This document shows, piece after piece, positions 9,368-17,982 of a DNA stretch of 64,000 bases. Source of the stretch: UBA6115 sp050953005. GTDB lineage: Bacteria; Bacillota; Clostridia; Christensenellales; Aristaeellaceae. The stretch lies in contig JBMNLV010000009.1 in NCBI GenBank assembly GCA_050953005.1, forward strand, positions 1 through 64,000, given 5' to 3'. A program made the position numbers and the translations under genes. Positions within the stretch are counted from its first letter, which is position 1. Every line of letters starts with the position of its first letter. A model generated the notes under the pieces. The model saw only the letters and a program-made list of their open reading frames with translations. It searched no databases and had not been told where the DNA came from.

Positions 9368-10477
9368 TTAGGCTCTGCGCCCGTTGTTTTGAATAATCTG
9401 CATTACCAGCCGCATGCTTTCCAGGCTGCTGCCATTGTTGATGCTTCCTGCGGTTGAGATGTTGACGCCGTTATAAACAAGCGCGTCTTTCAAATCGCGC
9501 TTGATCTCACGAAGAATGCCTTCCCGGTCGTTTCGCATGAAGGTCATCGGGGAAAGACAACCATCAATCCGTGCATGGGGTAGGTGTTTGCGAATTTCCG
9601 GTATCAGCACAGTCGGCCCGAAGTTGACGGCGTTTAGCTTCAAATTGCTTAGTAAGGGCAGTAAATGTCCCATAGCCGAATCAGAATGCTGATAGCGCAT
9701 ATCATCTGGCCCAGGCGAATATTTTGAAAACACTTCTTTCAGTACCGGATAGCCAAATAATTCATACATAGCGGGATTGAGCAAGCAACAATTGTCATCA
9801 GCAAAGCTAAAACCGGGGTGCTGTACAGCATCAGTACCTGCTTCTTCGTCCATGACGGCAGCCATCTCCATTGTTACCTGGGTGATGATGTGGGAAAAGC
9901 GCCTGGCCAGATCAGGCTCATCAATAATAAGAAAAAGGAACTGTTCTGTTCCCATAATCGAGCAGCCCAAAGTAACCGGACCGCGGATATGGCGCATCAG
10001 TGGAGGCCGGATACCATAGCATTCATATACCCGACGCTTTTCCTTATCCCAGTTATCCGGCAACATAAAAGCGCGTAGATCCATGCGCTCTACCCGATCC
10101 AGCAGAGTTTCCAGTTCGTGAAAGCTGTGCACACTTTGTGTCAGCCATTCAGTTTCATTGTAGTAGATATACTGTCCGCCAAATACTTCACCAATGCGTT
10201 TTATAACAAGCAGGTTTGCGTCCGGCGGCGGGAAGTCCTCCTGCAGCAGGCGCTTACCCACCAGGCGCTCGGATTTGTTGTTGTACAGTTTGTTTAAAAC
10301 AATGCGCTCTTGCCGGGGAATGGGCATCCAGGGTGTGCCTTCCACACCCAATTCAGCAAACACGCACTCGTCACTCATTCGGATGCCAAGGGGGATTTGC
10401 GCGGATTGGTTAAAACAGTTGTTTTGATGTGCCAAGTGGTCATCTGCCCAGAATTGGTCAACATTCAGTTCCTTCAC
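9368..10477 (-). CDS. Uroporphyrinogen-decarboxylase-family corrinoid methyltransferase
   Basis: This 369-residue protein has the UROD TIM-barrel fold used by MtaA/MtbA and bacterial demethylases, with PGPDDMRYQHSDSAMGHLLP and NFGPTVLIPEIRKHLPHARIDG near the C-terminus. I chose a GTG start opening VKELNVDQ because GGAGG stands 7 nt upstream; an ATG 23 codons earlier has no such site. It is not a haem enzyme here: corrinoid protein, activator and DUF2284 genes follow directly. It could be the substrate-side or folate-side methyltransferase; no MttB-type or MtrH-type partner is in the window. Confidence 0.85.
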   Translation of the reverse strand: MKELNVDQFWADDHLAHQNNCFNQSAQIPLGIRMSDECVFAELGVEGTPWMPIPRQERIVLNKLYNNKSERLVGKRLLQEDFPPPDANLLVIKRIGEVFGGQYIYYNETEWLTQSVHSFHELETLLDRVERMDLRAFMLPDNWDKEKRRVYECYGIRPPLMRHIRGPVTLGCSIMGTEQFLFLIIDEPDLARRFSHIITQVTMEMAAVMDEEAGTDAVQHPGFSFADDNCCLLNPAMYELFGYPVLKEVFSKYSPGPDDMRYQHSDSAMGHLLPLLSNLKLNAVNFGPTVLIPEIRKHLPHARIDGCLSPMTFMRNDREGILREIKRDLKDALVYNGVNISTAGSINNGSSLESMRLVMQIIQNNGRRA

Positions 10478-10534
10478 TGAAGAACCTCCACGAATTATTA
10501 ACATAGTCACCATAATGATCACATCGTTGCATGC

Positions 10535-10563
10535 ATTATGTTCCATAAGGATTTGTTTGTCAA
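10535..10563 (-). promoter_or_regulatory. Sigma-A promoter of the corrinoid/hut operon
   Basis: On the minus strand TTGACA (10558-10563) and CATAAT (10535-10540) have a 17-bp spacer. It lies in the 259-bp divergent region between the methyltransferase gene and the GH3 gene, which is otherwise AT-rich. No separate promoter was evident before ftcD, so one transcript could run through to hutI. Confidence 0.6.
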
Positions 10564-10736
10564 TTCATCTGCCTTGATTTTATTTGTCATTATCAAAGAT
10601 TTTGTATTATTTATGAGTTTCGTCTGTGTTGAGTTTTGAGGATATAGACTTTACAGAAATGTAATGCTATTCTTTACATGGCATTGTTATTACCCATATT
10701 ATGTGCTTTGTTTGTATTTAAATTAAGGAGTGACCA

Positions 10737-12818
10737 ATGAACAGAGAATTTGCCCGGAAAAAAGCAGAGAAACTGGTAGCGGAAATGACACTGGAAGAAA
10801 AGGCTTCACAACTGAAATACGATGCGCCAGCCATCCCCCGTCTGGGGATTCCGGCTTACAACTGGTGGTCGGAAGCACTGCATGGTGTTGCGCGCGCAGG
10901 CACAGCGACAGTGTTTCCTCAGGCCATTGGGCTGGCCGCGATGTTTGATCCGGAATTTCTTTATGAAATTGCCCAAACGATCGCTTTGGAGGGCCGGGCC
11001 AAGCATAATGAGGCTGCTGCGCTGGGCGACCGTGGTATCTACAAGGGCCTTACTTTTTGGTCACCCAATGTCAACATTTTCCGTGATCCGCGCTGGGGCA
11101 GGGGCCATGAGACCTATGGCGAGGATCCCTATCTGACCGCAAGGCTTGGTGTTGCATTTGTCAGAGGTTTACAGGGAGAAGGCAAGTATTTGATCGCTGC
11201 TGCCTGCGCAAAGCATTTTGCGGTTCACTCAGGCCCTGAAGCTCTGCGCCATGAGTTTGATGCGCGTGTGAGTGACAAAGATTTATGGGAAACATATCTG
11301 CCGGCGTTTGAAGCTTTGGTAAAGGAAGCGGGAGTAGAGGCTGTCATGGGTGCCTACAACGCTTTCAATGGCGAGCCCTGCTGCGGCAGCCCTACTTTAC
11401 TCAAAAAAATACTGCGTGAGCAGTGGGGGTTTGAAGGCCATGTGGTCAGTGATTGCTGGGCCATCCGGGACTTTCATGAATCCTACCATGTTACAGACAC
11501 CGCGCCCCAAAGTGCTGCGATGGCACTTGAGAACGGCTGCGACCTCAATTGTGGCAACACTTATTTGCATCTAATGGCTGCCTATAATGAAGGTCTGGTG
11601 ACTGAAGAGCAAATTACTCTGTCCTGTCAACGCCTGATGACTACTCGCATCCTGCTCGGATTGATGGATAAAGACTGTGACTATCATGCCATTACCCTGA
11701 AGCAAAACGATACTGATGAACATAATGAAATGGCTTATCGGGCCGCGCTTAAATCCATTACCTTGCTGAAGAATGACGGTATTTTGCCACTCAAACTTGA
11801 TGATATGAAAACCATCGCGGTTATTGGCCCCAATGCCGATAGCCAGGCTGCCTTGGAAGGCAATTATGCAGGTTTATCCTCCCGCTACATTACCTTTTTG
11901 GAAGGACTGCGTGCGCAGGTGCAAGGCAAAGCCCGCTTGATGTATGCCCTGGGATCTCAGCTGTTTGTAGAGCGTGACAGCCCCATCACCGAGGTGGACA
12001 ACCGTCAATCAGAAGCTGTTGCTGTAGCCCGGCATGCTGATGTAGCCATCGTTTTCTTGGGGCTTGATGCAACATTGGAAGGTGAGCAATCGGATACTAG
12101 CAACGCGTTTGAAGCCGGAGACAAGCCGGATTTGGAGCTTCCCGCACCTCAGCGCAGGCTGCTGGACGCTGTGGTCAAAACCAGCACGCCAGTCATTACT
12201 GTCATCGCATCAGGCAGCGCGCTTCGTGTAGAACAAGGCAACGCCATTCTCTGGACCGGTTATCCCGGGCAGGCTGGCGGACGCGCTTTAGCTGACCTGC
12301 TCTTTGGCAAGGCTTCGCCCTCAGGCAAGTTGCCGATCACTTTCTATCGCGATGTGAAAGACTTGCCTGCCTTCACGGATTACAGCATGGCCAGGAGAAC
12401 CTACCGATACTTTGGCGGACCGGTGCTGTATCCCTTTGGTTATGGCCTGTCCTACACAAGCTTCACTTACAGTAATGCGAACTTTAATGACCATGCGGTC
12501 ATTGTGGAGGTTGCCAATGACGGTGCGATGACGGGGGACGAGGTGGTACAAGTATACGTCAAGAACGATCATCCTCAGTCACCCAGACATCCGGTACTGT
12601 GCGCTTTTCAGCGTATCAGTCTCAAGCCCGGTGAAAAACGCCAACTTCACATCCCATTGAACCCTGCTGCGTTTAATGTGATTGACGAGGAAGGAAAGGC
12701 ATTGCGCAACACTGGAGGCAAAACACTTTATATTGGAGGCGGTCAGCCGGATGCGCGCACCCGTGAACTGACAGGTAAACAAGTATTGTCTATTATTTTA
12801 CCAGGAGAAAACAAATGA
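10737..12818 (+). CDS. Glycoside hydrolase family 3 (beta-xylosidase/beta-glucosidase)
   Basis: Releases terminal sugars from beta-linked oligosaccharides. The 693-residue protein has no signal peptide, so it acts in the cytoplasm on imported oligomers. It has the GH3 N-terminal barrel with YNWWSEALHGVA, a nucleophile motif HVVSDCWAIRDF (the Asp after Ser), the alpha/beta sandwich around TVIASGSALRVEQ, and a fibronectin-III-like C-terminal domain. The YNWWSEALHGVA stretch is typical of the beta-xylosidase-rich branch, and the nearby GH10 xylanase agrees, but beta-glucosidase is possible. AAGGAG precedes the ATG; its stop overlaps the AraC gene by 4 bp. Confidence 0.9.
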   Translation: MNREFARKKAEKLVAEMTLEEKASQLKYDAPAIPRLGIPAYNWWSEALHGVARAGTATVFPQAIGLAAMFDPEFLYEIAQTIALEGRAKHNEAAALGDRGIYKGLTFWSPNVNIFRDPRWGRGHETYGEDPYLTARLGVAFVRGLQGEGKYLIAAACAKHFAVHSGPEALRHEFDARVSDKDLWETYLPAFEALVKEAGVEAVMGAYNAFNGEPCCGSPTLLKKILREQWGFEGHVVSDCWAIRDFHESYHVTDTAPQSAAMALENGCDLNCGNTYLHLMAAYNEGLVTEEQITLSCQRLMTTRILLGLMDKDCDYHAITLKQNDTDEHNEMAYRAALKSITLLKNDGILPLKLDDMKTIAVIGPNADSQAALEGNYAGLSSRYITFLEGLRAQVQGKARLMYALGSQLFVERDSPITEVDNRQSEAVAVARHADVAIVFLGLDATLEGEQSDTSNAFEAGDKPDLELPAPQRRLLDAVVKTSTPVITVIASGSALRVEQGNAILWTGYPGQAGGRALADLLFGKASPSGKLPITFYRDVKDLPAFTDYSMARRTYRYFGGPVLYPFGYGLSYTSFTYSNANFNDHAVIVEVANDGAMTGDEVVQVYVKNDHPQSPRHPVLCAFQRISLKPGEKRQLHIPLNPAAFNVIDEEGKALRNTGGKTLYIGGGQPDARTRELTGKQVLSIILPGENK

Positions 12819-13609
12819 AAGGTAAAACCGAGGAAAAATTTTATCTGCCGCAAATAGTTTATTTTGTCAACCGTAAATGTACTCCGGAATGGATTATTGA
12901 GCGTCAGCGGATAGATTTTCACGACTTGACTTTTGTGGTTTCAGGCAAAGGTGAGTATATCATTGATAATGTCTCTTATCCGGTCACTCAGGGTGACATG
13001 ATCTATGCAAAAAGCGGCAGTTGGCGCGAGGCAACCACCAGTGCCACCCTGCCTATGGTGCTATATGCCTTTAATATGCAGCTGTTTGACCAGAGCTTCG
13101 CTCCGGCTACTCTGCCATTTGAAGTAATAACAAAATTGGAGCCTGACCCCAAGATCGATCACTTGCTTGAGCGTATCAGGCAACTCTATGCTTTGCGTGA
13201 AGCTACCAGCACGATGCAGACAACGGCTGTTTTCATGGAGTTGATTGCTCAGGTTTTGCTCAATACCGGCATGGTTCAAGGCGCCAGCAGTGATCCGCGG
13301 GTTCAAAAGGCAGCGGCATATGTAATGGAGAACATCACCCGCCACATTTCAGCTACGGAAATGGGCCAGGCAGTAGGGGTACATCCTGGTTACCTGAATA
13401 AACTAACCACCAAGCATACCGGAAAAACTGTCAGCCGCTTTATTACCAACATCCGTGTCAATATGGCGGAAGACGCCATTGTGTATGAGGGAATCTCCGT
13501 TAGTGAGGCGGCCAGGCGCTTTGGCTTCTCGGATATCTACCATTTCAGCAAGGTTTTCAAAAAAACCAAAGGCTATCCGCCTTCAACTGCCAAAACCCTG
13601 TTGTCTTAG
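12815..13609 (+). CDS. AraC-family transcriptional regulator
   Basis: This 264-residue regulator has an N-terminal cupin-like sugar-sensing domain (DLTFVVSGKGEYIIDN near residue 35) and a C-terminal double helix-turn-helix, including SVSEAARRFGFSDIYHFSKVFKK, shown here only in part as the AraC signature. Its start overlaps the GH3 stop (ATGA), so the two are co-expressed. It probably controls GH3 and perhaps the adjacent sugar locus in response to xylo- or gluco-oligosaccharide. The 145 bp that follow, up to the converging GH10 gene, hold no clear terminator. Confidence 0.88.
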   Translation: MKGKTEEKFYLPQIVYFVNRKCTPEWIIERQRIDFHDLTFVVSGKGEYIIDNVSYPVTQGDMIYAKSGSWREATTSATLPMVLYAFNMQLFDQSFAPATLPFEVITKLEPDPKIDHLLERIRQLYALREATSTMQTTAVFMELIAQVLLNTGMVQGASSDPRVQKAAAYVMENITRHISATEMGQAVGVHPGYLNKLTTKHTGKTVSRFITNIRVNMAEDAIVYEGISVSEAARRFGFSDIYHFSKVFKKTKGYPPSTAKTLLS

Positions 13610-13754
13610 CCGATATACACCAATGGAGCGTCAGGACAGAGTTCAAACGTTTTGGTAGGCAAATGCTCATAACCGGCGATTGGGATATGGCTTCGCGTAT
13701 GCGATTTCTTATGGTTATGGTGTAGGAGTTGAAACTGTAGCTATTTTAGATGAT

Positions 13755-15257
13755 TTACAAAAGGGGATCAGTGATGGCATAGAAAGCCGGTTTTGCTTGA
13801 CCCTGACCATCAAACAGCAGCGGAAAATGACTGGCTTTCCAGGAAAGATTGTCGCTCACACCCCAGGTATGTACAGCGTCAATGTGTTGTGCATATTCCC
13901 GGAAAAGGGATAGAATCTGGTCATAACGCCTGGCTTGTTTTTCAAAGTTCTCTTCACTTGCTGAGTCAACCAGAATATCCAGTTCGCTCATCCGCAAGCG
14001 CAGCCCAAGGGCAATGACCTTGTCCATAGCGCTTTGTAGCTGCTGCATACTGGGTGTGTTCAGGTGGTAATGACATTGGAAACCATGTCCGTCAATGGTG
14101 CCTTCCTCCTTCAACTGTGTAAGCACCTTCAGGATGCCATCCAACTTCGGCTGATAAGGGGTTGAATAGTCATTGTAGTATAGTCGCATGCCTTTAGGTG
14201 CGTACTTTCTGGCAAAGCGGAAAGCTTGAAAGATAAAATCCTCTCCGACTACACGCGTCCAGTTGCTCTGCCGAAGTTTGCCTGTGTTGTCATCAACAGC
14301 TTCATTAACTACATCCCAAGAAACAATCACCCCGGGATATTCGCACTGGGTTTGCTCCAGCACCAGGCGGATATAGTTTTCCATGCGCGAAATCATTACT
14401 TCACGGCTCACATAAGGACCGGTGCGGCTGTAGTTTTCCCGGAAAAAGGCTTCCGGCGTCTGGCTGTGCCAGACTAGTACATGCCCATGCACTTTGATGT
14501 GATGTGCCTGCGCATAGTTGAGCAGCGGCCTGGCTGCGTCCAGACGGATGGCGACAGCGCCAGGGTCTTGCTGTGAAAGCTGAGCGGAGCGCGCCACATC
14601 CAGCACAAAATCTGGCTTGAGTTCGTTACCATGGGTCATGATAATGAACTGCGATGCGTAAAAATCCATTAGCTCCTTGCTTTGGGCTTCCCGTCCGGTC
14701 AGGGCGCATCCAAAGTCAAAATAATCACGGTAAAGCTCTTTTAAGCTTGGAAGGTCTTTATTGAAGGCAGACATGTTGGAGATGATGGAAAAATCCTTCA
14801 TCCGAAAGCTTAAGCTTGGCACGCCCAGTGTTTCAACATATAGTACATAACGGTCAAACTGACCGGCAAGATAGCTGCCGGACAGCTGGGTCCATTCTCC
14901 ACGCTTTACCTCGGCACGGGCGAGGTTTTCATAGCTTTCTTTGCCGTTAATCGTATGGGCGACCGAAATGAGGAAAGTGGCGCTGTCCGCTTCATTCTGG
15001 TAGACCAGGGCGCTCAGTTCATAGGAACAGCCGGACACCAATAAAAAATCACGTCCCGGTGAGTGCCAGTCCTGGCTTCTTCCTGTGATGTGAACACTGC
15101 CTTTATCAAGGTCCAGCTGTGCCCCGCCGGTACTGCGAGCGTACCAGCCATCAAAACCCATATCAAAGAGCGACATATATTCTTTCTCCAGCGCTAGGGC
15201 GCTGTCCAAGCTGCCAAGCAGCATGAGAGACAGAACAATACCAAGCAATCTCTTCAT
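13755..15257 (-). CDS. Secreted endo-1,4-beta-xylanase, GH10, with N-terminal carbohydrate-binding domain
   Basis: Cleaves xylan backbones outside the cell. The start MKRLLGIV is chosen because AAGGA lies 7 nt upstream; an ATG five codons earlier has no site. The 500-residue product has a signal peptide ending near LDSALA, a beta-sandwich binding module at about residues 25-150 (FDGWYARS, GRSQDWHSPGRDFL), and a GH10 barrel with acid/base Glu in WDVVNEAVDDN and nucleophile Glu in RMSELDILVDS. HVLVWHSQTPEAF is a further GH10 signature. It is last in the sugar operon, 11 bp after the GH5 gene. Confidence 0.93.
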   Translation of the reverse strand: MKRLLGIVLSLMLLGSLDSALALEKEYMSLFDMGFDGWYARSTGGAQLDLDKGSVHITGRSQDWHSPGRDFLLVSGCSYELSALVYQNEADSATFLISVAHTINGKESYENLARAEVKRGEWTQLSGSYLAGQFDRYVLYVETLGVPSLSFRMKDFSIISNMSAFNKDLPSLKELYRDYFDFGCALTGREAQSKELMDFYASQFIIMTHGNELKPDFVLDVARSAQLSQQDPGAVAIRLDAARPLLNYAQAHHIKVHGHVLVWHSQTPEAFFRENYSRTGPYVSREVMISRMENYIRLVLEQTQCEYPGVIVSWDVVNEAVDDNTGKLRQSNWTRVVGEDFIFQAFRFARKYAPKGMRLYYNDYSTPYQPKLDGILKVLTQLKEEGTIDGHGFQCHYHLNTPSMQQLQSAMDKVIALGLRLRMSELDILVDSASEENFEKQARRYDQILSLFREYAQHIDAVHTWGVSDNLSWKASHFPLLFDGQGQAKPAFYAITDPLL

Positions 15258-15268
15258 GATTTGATCCT

Positions 15269-16474
15269 TCATTTCGCGTTATGAATTATAGCATTGACAA
15301 TCTCAGGGTATCTGAATTCAAAAGTGCGCCGGTCCAGCAAGCCAAACAGTTCGCCATCGCCACTGAAACCATGGTTGTCCCACCATATACAGCTCATTCC
15401 ACGCGAGCGTGCCAGTGCAACATAAGCCGCAGTGAAGTCCACACGCGCTTGCAGGTTGCCATCCTTATCGCGCGCGCCAAACTCACCGATCACAATGGGA
15501 ACCTCCAGCGGTTGGAACTTGTTATACAGTTGGTCCATAAACACTGCAATTTCTTGGATGTCAAAAACATTTTCAACGCTGAAATTGTTTTTGCTGCCTG
15601 CTTCCCGGGGGCCTTGAAGGGCAAAGGCATAGGGAGTGTAGGCATGCACGGACAGAAGCAGGCGGTTGTAGTGAAGTCCTTGTGTGTCTTGCGGCATCGC
15701 GAACGCTTCGTGCAGACAGCCTTGCACGGAGGCAGCATAGCCGGGCACCAGCAGGTAGCGCTTTGCGTTGTACCCACCTTTGGCGCGGACGGTGTCCACA
15801 AACGCCTGGTTAAGCCGGTTGATGCAGCGAACCGCCTCTTCACTGCGCGGATCTTCAGGGTTGAGCCACCACTCGATGTTTGTGCCGGCCAGGCGCGGCT
15901 CGTTCATGCTTTCCATGATCAGGCGCTCATCATAATCCCGGAACGTATCCGCCAACTGAGCCCATATTGAACGCATGTAATGTAGCGAACTGTCCAAGTG
16001 CTTTTCGTCCGGATAGAGATAGCCTTTCTCATTGTCATGGTGGGTATTTACAATTACAAACAGGTCCCTGTCAAGTGCCCAATCAACAACCTCTTTGATC
16101 CGAGCCAGCCAGGATTTTGAAATGGTAAAGTCTTTACCGGCAACATGATTGTGCCAGGAAACCGGGATGCGTACGCTTTGGAAGCCGGCAGCTTTGAGCG
16201 CATCAAACACCCTGGGATCCGTCATTACGCCCGTCCAGGTTTTCTCGTAATCCATCTCATCCGTCAGGTGAAAAGCATTGGTCGCGTCAAAGGTGTTCCC
16301 CAGATTCCATCCCGTGCCCAAACCTTTGACAAAATTATATGAGGGCAAATCAGGAAGCTCTTTTTGCTTAAAGCTCAATACAGGAATCACAATGTCCTCC
16401 CCAGCCGGGACAGCCGTGACCGACAACAGCATCAGTAATGCTAGCGACAACGCGCAAAGTGTACGCATGTTCAT
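15269..16474 (-). CDS. Secreted glycoside hydrolase family 5 endoglucanase
   Basis: A 401-residue secreted hydrolase with a signal peptide of about 25 residues ending VTAVPAG. GH5 marks are GLGTGWNLGNTFDAT, SVRIPVSWHNH, the acid/base Glu in MESMNEPRLAG and the nucleophile Glu in IVIGEFGARDK. The likely activity is endo-beta-1,4-glucanase, possibly on mixed-linkage glucan or xyloglucan; the subfamily cannot be fixed by eye. It has no binding module. GH10 follows at once. A terminator-like hairpin separates it from the upstream binding-protein gene, so expression may be lower. Confidence 0.92.
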   Translation of the reverse strand: MNMRTLCALSLALLMLLSVTAVPAGEDIVIPVLSFKQKELPDLPSYNFVKGLGTGWNLGNTFDATNAFHLTDEMDYEKTWTGVMTDPRVFDALKAAGFQSVRIPVSWHNHVAGKDFTISKSWLARIKEVVDWALDRDLFVIVNTHHDNEKGYLYPDEKHLDSSLHYMRSIWAQLADTFRDYDERLIMESMNEPRLAGTNIEWWLNPEDPRSEEAVRCINRLNQAFVDTVRAKGGYNAKRYLLVPGYAASVQGCLHEAFAMPQDTQGLHYNRLLLSVHAYTPYAFALQGPREAGSKNNFSVENVFDIQEIAVFMDQLYNKFQPLEVPIVIGEFGARDKDGNLQARVDFTAAYVALARSRGMSCIWWDNHGFSGDGELFGLLDRRTFEFRYPEIVNAIIHNAK

Positions 16475-16506
16475 GGCAGCCCTGCCTTTCTTGTTTGTCT
16501 TTAAAA

Positions 16507-16531
16507 CGGGATGGGTACAAGCCCCATCCCG
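16507..16531 (-). terminator. Intercistronic terminator between binding protein and GH5
   Basis: A perfect 9-bp stem (16507-16515 with 16523-16531, CGGGATGGG) with a 7-nt loop is followed on the minus strand by TTTTAAAG. It would end or attenuate transcripts after the binding-protein gene and give the GH5-GH10 pair a lower level or partial read-through. Confidence 0.65.
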
Positions 16532-16546
16532 CCACAGGGATGGTTA

Positions 16547-17926
16547 TTATTCAGCCTTGTTAACAGCGTCCAGAGCAGCCTGCCAGACATTCTTGGATTC
16601 CTCCAGCTGCTCAGCGACAGTACGCCATCCGTTACGGCTGTAGGTATTCCAGTAGAACTGCGGACCAAGTTCGTATCCCGGAATCAGGTCCGAAAGGAAA
16701 GAGACGCCATATTTGGCATCGCGCATCATCTCAATGGTCTCGTCCACGCTGCGCGCATCGGAGAACATATTATAGTAACTGGACTTCCACGCATCCGGGT
16801 CGTCATATCCGGGGGTGGGTTCACTGTACAGATCGAAGGCGGACGCAATTTTCTGCGCACGCTCCGCGTCATAATTGGCGGGGATCACATATACGAAGTC
16901 TGAATAGACAGTTTTATAGGTGTCGCCCTTAGGTCCAACAGGGAACATCACAAAACCGTATTCATCCTTCATGTTTGCAGCCAGGGTAGATTTAAAGTAA
17001 TCCTGATGAATGGTCATGGCGACATCGCCATTGATGAAGGCGGCAAAGGTCCAGTCCCAGTTAGCGCCTTCCGGTTGGGGCATTTCATAGGTCTTGGACA
17101 ACTCAACCATCCAGTTGGCGGCCTCCAGGAAGGCATCCTCGCCGGTGGCATTATAGTATTTGCCGCTTTCGTCAAGCTTGACAAAGGCCGCGCCGTTGCT
17201 GGCCAGGGCAACATTAAACGCGCTGCCTTGCTGGCTGGCGGTAGCATAGACATCAATCACGCCATCGTTGTCGGTGTCACGGGTGATTTTTTTGCAGATA
17301 TCCTCGTAGGCTTCCCAGGTCCAGGTGCCATCGCGCTGCATGTCGTACAGGCTTTCAGGATCAATGCCGGCTTCCTCAAGCAGGCGCTTGTTAAACCAGA
17401 TGCCATCACGCGGCTCAGAGGGAATGGGACGCATGCCATAGACCGCATCGCCTTTGGTCATCATCTCCAGGGTGTTCTTGTTCCATTTTTCCAGGGTGAA
17501 GTCAAATACATCCAGAGACGCCAGGTCATAGAAAAAGCCGTTGGCCATCGGGGTCGCCAGCACATCCGGGCGCATGATCAGCACATAGTTTTCCGGGCCG
17601 CCGGTAGTGACGAAGTTGGCCAGGAAATCAGGGTTATCTTCCCAGCCCATCACAGCCACTTGCTTAATCTTGAAGTTGTAGGTCTCTTGAATCCACTCAC
17701 GGTATTCCGCGAGAGCTTCCTCAGCAGCGGTCGCCGGCTCGGCGGGCTCGCCGCTCCACCAGTCACCAATGATGACTTCAATTCCACCCAAGTCAAGGAT
17801 GTTGCCGTCTTTGCCCTTGCGGATTTCGACGGTTTCGCCGGTGCTGAACTCATAGGTCTCAGCAGCGGCTGCCAGCAGGCCAAAGGCCATTACCAGCGCC
17901 AGAAGCATTGTCAGGGTCTTTTTCAT
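16547..17926 (-). CDS. Sugar ABC transporter substrate-binding protein (family 1)
   Basis: This 459-residue extracellular binding protein captures oligosaccharide for the CUT1-type permeases encoded just upstream. The signal peptide (residues 1-22, MKKTLTMLLALVMAFGLLAA) is followed by ETYEF with no lipobox cysteine, so it would not be a lipoprotein. Family 1 features are the YGMRPIPSEPRDGIWFNKRL stretch and GDVAMTIHQDYF. The RBS AAGGAGG is strong, and a hairpin just upstream may stabilise this part of the transcript. No ATPase gene is present; a shared MsmX-type ATPase is expected elsewhere. Confidence 0.88.
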   Translation of the reverse strand: MKKTLTMLLALVMAFGLLAAAAETYEFSTGETVEIRKGKDGNILDLGGIEVIIGDWWSGEPAEPATAAEEALAEYREWIQETYNFKIKQVAVMGWEDNPDFLANFVTTGGPENYVLIMRPDVLATPMANGFFYDLASLDVFDFTLEKWNKNTLEMMTKGDAVYGMRPIPSEPRDGIWFNKRLLEEAGIDPESLYDMQRDGTWTWEAYEDICKKITRDTDNDGVIDVYATASQQGSAFNVALASNGAAFVKLDESGKYYNATGEDAFLEAANWMVELSKTYEMPQPEGANWDWTFAAFINGDVAMTIHQDYFKSTLAANMKDEYGFVMFPVGPKGDTYKTVYSDFVYVIPANYDAERAQKIASAFDLYSEPTPGYDDPDAWKSSYYNMFSDARSVDETIEMMRDAKYGVSFLSDLIPGYELGPQFYWNTYSRNGWRTVAEQLEESKNVWQAALDAVNKAE

Positions 17927-17950
17927 TTGTAGTCCTCCTTGTATTTATTA

Positions 17951-17972
17951 CCCGTGCATCTGAAGGCACGGG
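17951..17972 (-). promoter_or_regulatory. Intercistronic hairpin before the binding-protein gene
   Basis: A 7-bp stem CCCGTGC/GCACGGG with an 8-nt loop lies between the permease stop and the binding-protein ribosome binding site. It lacks a U-tract. Such hairpins often protect the downstream message, which would raise binding-protein output relative to permease. Confidence 0.45.
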
Positions 17973-17982
17973 GTATTAACAC

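Noticed and set aside
9368..10477. Haem-biosynthesis uroporphyrinogen decarboxylase
   Set aside because: Same fold, but the neighbours are a corrinoid protein and its activator and no haem genes are present.
13610..13754. Terminator between AraC and GH10 genes
   Set aside because: Only weak inverted repeats and no U-run on either strand.
17006..17932. 308-codon plus-strand frame opposite the sugar binding protein
   Set aside because: Antisense shadow; the minus-strand gene has a signal peptide and family motifs.
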